Positions 7,348 through 10,076 of a stretch of DNA of 10,076 bases are shown here, one piece after another (the stretch's first letter is position 1; each line of letters begins with the position of its first letter). The stretch is from assembly GCA_001311545.1 (NCBI GenBank), contig BBBL01000035.1, forward strand, positions 1 to 10,076, written 5' to 3'. A program made the translations under genes and the position numbers. This stretch comes from Thermus kawarayensis JCM 12314. Lineage in GTDB: Bacteria; Deinococcota; Deinococci; Deinococcales; Thermaceae. The notes under the pieces are model-generated. The model saw nothing but the letters and a program-made list of their open reading frames with translations, did not search any database and had not been told where the DNA came from.

Positions 7348-9659
7348 GTGGGGAAACCCCAGGGCCTCGAGGCCATCCCCGGCGGGGTAAGGGTGCGCTT
7401 CCCGGAGGCGGAGGACGCTCGCGGGCGGAGCCCGTATCTTGGTCACGGGCGAAGCCCGTATCTTGAGGCGGTCTTTCTGGAGGAAGACCTCCTCTGCCTC
7501 ACCTGGTTTCCCCCTGAGCCTCTTCCCCCTTACGCCCTGGCGGAGGGGAAAGGGGAGGCCTCCCCCGTTGAGCCGGAGCGCCTCGAGGGGGGCCGTCTCC
7601 TCAAGACCCCCCGCCTGGCCCTTAGAGTGGGGGAGGAGGGGCTAACCCTTTGGATGGGTCGGGGAAGCTTCTCAGGCAGGAGGCCTACCCCGAGCGCTCG
7701 GGAAGGGCCTGGCGGCACCGGGTGCGCCTTTTGCCGGGGGAAAGGATCCTGGGCTTAGGGGAAAGGGCCTACCCCTTGGACCGCCGGGGCGGGGTCTTCC
7801 GCTTCTGGAACCGAGACCCTGGGGGAAGCTACGGCCCAGGGGAGGATCCCCTTTACCTTTCGGTACCCCTCTGGCTTTCCCTGAGGCCTGAGGGGGAGTA
7901 TTTGGTTTTTTTACGAGAACCCTGCGGAGGGCTTCGCCGACCTCGTGGGGGCCCCTGCCCCCAGTGAACCGTGGGGGGAGGAGGCCCTGGTGGGCTTTCT
8001 TGGGGGAACCTTCCGCTACTACGTGATACCCGGGCCCCTGGAGGGGGCCCTGGCCCGTTATGTGCGCCTCACCGGCCTCCCTCCTCTGCCTCCCCGTTGG
8101 GCCCTGGGCTTCCACTATGCCCGCTGGGGGCTCAGGACCCGGAGGGAGGTGGAGGAGGTGGTGGAAGGGTTCCTCACGCGGGGCCTTCCCCTGAGGGCGG
8201 TGCACCTGGACATCGATTACATGCGGGGATACCGGGTTTTCACCGTGGACGAAAAGCGCTTTCCCGACCTTTCCGGCATGGTGCGGGCCTCGGGGAGAGG
8301 GGGGTGCAAACGGTGCTCATCCTGGACCCTGGGGTGAAGGCGGAAAAGGGGTTCCCCCTTTACGAGGAAGGCCTAAGGGAAAACGTGTTTTGTGCTTTAC
8401 CCTCGGGGGAGGTTTTCCTGGGGCCTGTCTGGCCGGGGCTTGCTGCCTTCCCGGACTTCACCGATCCTAGGGGCCGGGCCTGGTGGGGAGAGAAGCTCAA
8501 GGGGTTTTTGGATATGGGGGTTGGGGTTTCTGGCTGGACATGAACGAGCCCGCCCTCTTTGCCGCCTGGGGGGAGCCCACCTTCCCTAAATCCGTACGCC
8601 ATGGCCTCGAGGGCCAAGGGGGGGACCACCTCCTGGCCCACAACCTCTATGGCCTCCTCATGGCCCGGGCCAGCCTTGAGGGATTCCAAAAGCACGCCCC
8701 TCATCGCCGGCCCTTCCTCCTCACTCGGGCAGGGTTTGCCGGGGTCCAGCGCTACGCCTGGGCCTGGACTGCGGATGTGGAAAGCACCTGGGAAGGCTTG
8801 AAGACCACCCTGTGGGCCCTCTTGGGGCTTTCCCTTTCCGGGGTGTACTTCGTGGGCTCGGACATCGGGGGGTTTAGCGGGAACCCTTCCCCCGAGCTTT
8901 ACCTGCGCTGGTTCCAGATGGCGGCCTTCACCCCCTTTTTCCGCCTCCACTCCGCCCGCTGGACCAGGCGCCGGGAGCCTGGCGCTTCGGGGAGGAGGTT
9001 TTGGAGGGGGTGCGCTGGGCCATGGCGCAGCGGGAGAGGCTTCTGCCCTACCTGTACACCCTGGCCTACCGGGCAAGCCAGGAGGGGCTTCCCCTCCTCA
9101 GGCCCCTTTTCCTGCAAGGGGGTCAGCCCCCTGGGGCTGACCTTGGGGAGGCCTTTCTGTTGGGAAGGGACCTCCTGGTGGCCCCGGTCCTGGAGGAGGG
9201 GGCTAGGGCCAAGGAGGTGCCCTTGCCTGGGGGCGGGTGGTACCCCTTTGCGGAGGACCGGATCCTAAGGGGGCCGGAATGGGTGCGGCTTCCCGCCCCC
9301 CTGGAGCGGATTCCCCTCTTGGTGCGCGCCGGGTCCATCCTGCCCGTCTTGGAGGAAGGGGGGCTTGCCCTGCACCTTTACCCGGAGGACGGGGGGGCGG
9401 GAAGGCAGCCTGTACTGGGACGAGGGGGATGGGGAGGGGCCTTATAGCTGGACCGGTTCCGCCTGTTTCCTGCGGAGGGAGCTACCGCCTCCTTTGGGAA
9501 GGGGAAGGGGAGTACCCCTGGCCCTGGGAGGGAGTGGGCCTGAGGCTTTTCGGCAGGAAGCTTCTTAGGGCCCGGGTGGAGAGGAAGGTGTTCCCGTCCC
9601 AGGGAGGGCAGGTTCTCCTGCCCCCTTTCCGGGAGGCCCTTTTGGAGGTGGAGGGATGA
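7348..9659 (+). CDS. Glycoside hydrolase family 31, alpha-glucosidase-like, frame broken eight times
   Basis: Hydrolyses terminal alpha-linked glucose or a related sugar with retention; no signal peptide, so cytosolic. The N-terminal sandwich (VRVRFPEA..LTWFPPEPLPPYALAEG) leads to LGLGERAYPLDRRG and the barrel: PPRWALGFHYARWG, LDIDYMRGYRVFTVDEKRFPD (typical of alpha-glucosidases more than alpha-xylosidases), the nucleophile Asp in GFWLDMNEP (~residue 398), the acid/base Asp in WTADVESTW (~477), and GSDIGGFSG..LRWFQMAAFTPFFRLHS. Frame repairs: +1 base at 7648-7651, -1 T in the T7 run 7906-7912, +1 near 8289-8291, +1 G at 8523-8526, +1 near 8978-8979, -1 G in the G7 run 9391-9397, +1 near 9446-9447, and +1 G near 9478-9479. 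That gives about 771 aa. GTG 7348 is a guess; ATG 7196 would fit if the preceding segment is fused. The stop TGA 9657-9659 overlaps the next ATG. Confidence 0.88.
7420..7467 (+). repeat. Tandem 24-bp REP-like hairpin repeat inside the GH31 gene
   Basis: Two adjacent units (7420-7443 and 7444-7467) share the 19-base core GGGCGGAGCCCGTATCTTG / GGGCGAAGCCCGTATCTTG with one mismatch. Each core holds a hairpin; the second is ACGGGC-GAA-GCCCGT. Being 24 bases long, each unit adds eight residues in frame (RGRSPYLG, HGRSPYLE), interrupting ...FPEAEDA / EAVFLEEDLL... of the GH31 N-terminal domain. Confidence 0.8.
9121..9142 (+). repeat. Perfect inverted repeat with 10-bp arms in the GH31 gene
   Basis: GGTCAGCCCC (9121-9130), a CT spacer, and GGGGCTGACC (9133-9142) are exact reverse complements. 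They lie in frame within ...FLQGGQPPGADLGEAF.... The segment falls where GH31 enzymes vary in length and sequence, just before FLLGRDLLVAPV. It may be chance in GC-rich DNA or a small palindromic element. Confidence 0.7.
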
Positions 9660-10076
9660 GGCTGGAAAGAGCTTGGTTCTTGGCCCATGAGGCGAATGCC
9701 CCGGCGGAACTTCCCCAGGAGGGCTGGCGGGAGGTGGCCCTTCCCCACCAGTGGAGCCTCGAGGGCCTGGAGGCGGAGGTGGGCTGGTACCGCCTTGCCC
9801 TGCCCGAGGGAGGCCCTAGGCGCTTCCTCCGCTCCTGGGGCGACTACTACCAGGAGGCCTGGGTGGACGGGGTCCACCTGGGCCGGCACGAGGGGTACTT
9901 CTTCCCCTGGCTTGTGGAGTTGCCTGTTGGCAGGGAGCTTCTCCTCCGGGTTTCCGCCCCTAAGGAGCCCTTTGGGGTCTGGCCCCGGTTCAAGCGGCAG
10001 ATCAAGGGGGTCTTTGGGCAGCACGACTGCGCCCAGGGGGGACCACGGAACGGGGCCAGGAGCGGGGAACGGGGGG
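9656..10076 (+). CDS. Second GH2-like protein, N-terminal part, runs off the window
   Basis: Starts at ATG 9656, overlapping the GH31 stop by ATGA, with GGAGG (9645-9649) upstream. About 140 codons are present. The order is that of a GH2 sugar-binding domain: WREVALPHQWSLEGLEAEVGWYRLALP, then RRFLRSWGDYYQEAWVDGVHLGRHEGYFFPW (jelly-roll strands with the VDG...GRHEGGY-type turn), LLLRVSAP, and KRQIKGVFGQHDC. No catalytic region is in view, so activity cannot be assigned; a beta-mannosidase or beta-galactosidase relative is possible. One base seems missing after TGC 10028-10030: an added C gives DCRPGGTTERGQERGTGG, which fits GH2 relatives better than the frame as written. There is no signal peptide. 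The short overlap implies the same transcript as the GH31 gene. Confidence 0.75.
   Translation, partial: MRLERAWFLAHEANAPAELPQEGWREVALPHQWSLEGLEAEVGWYRLALPEGGPRRFLRSWGDYYQEAWVDGVHLGRHEGYFFPWLVELPVGRELLLRVSAPKEPFGVWPRFKRQIKGVFGQHDCAQGGPRNGARSGERG

Noticed and set aside
7420..7467. CRISPR array
   Set aside because: Only two units, directly adjacent with no spacers, within an open reading frame.
5471..9659. The sugar-use genes as decaying pseudogenes
   Set aside because: There are no in-frame nonsense substitutions or large deletions, catalytic residues are kept, and essential genes nearby show the same type of break.

Overview
The window looks like chromosomal DNA of a Thermus species. Composition is very GC-rich with strong G/C at third codon positions, and genes are packed with almost no spacers. 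After frame repair, the L25/TL5, peptidyl-tRNA hydrolase and D-Ala-D-Ala ligase products read very close to the Thermus thermophilus proteins as I remember them (no search was run). All convincing genes are on the + strand.

Layout. (1) Positions 1-149 hold the 3' end of an unidentified gene. (2) Positions 167-3370 form a housekeeping block: prs (PRPP synthetase), rplY (ribosomal protein L25/TL5), pth (peptidyl-tRNA hydrolase) and ddl (D-Ala-D-Ala ligase), with an intrinsic-terminator-like hairpin between rplY and pth. (3) Positions 3413-10076 form a tightly spaced carbohydrate-use cluster: a YdjC/ChbG-type deacetylase, a GPH/MelB-type sugar:cation symporter, a family 2 glycoside hydrolase (GH2), a short unidentified segment, a family 31 alpha-glucosidase-like enzyme (GH31), and the start of a second GH2-like protein that runs off the window. 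None of the enzymes shows a signal peptide. The simplest reading is uptake of an oligosaccharide by the symporter followed by intracellular deacetylation and alpha/beta deglycosylation. The substrate cannot be named from sequence.

Sequence quality. Only prs and, as far as it goes, the symporter up to its last ~45 codons are uninterrupted. I count 18 clear and 4 probable frame breaks. Nearly all are repaired by restoring one base (two in two cases) in a G, C or T run, and two by removing one. They hit essential genes (rplY, pth, ddl) as well as accessory ones, and protein similarity resumes immediately in the new frame. I therefore read them as consensus errors, not pseudogenes, and give each gene its full reconstructed extent.

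Non-coding signals worth attention are an 8-bp palindrome, CCTCGAGG, present 11 times and accounting for every CTCGAG in the window; a tandem 24-bp REP-like hairpin repeat inserted in frame in the GH31 gene; and a perfect 10-bp-arm inverted repeat, also inside the GH31 gene.
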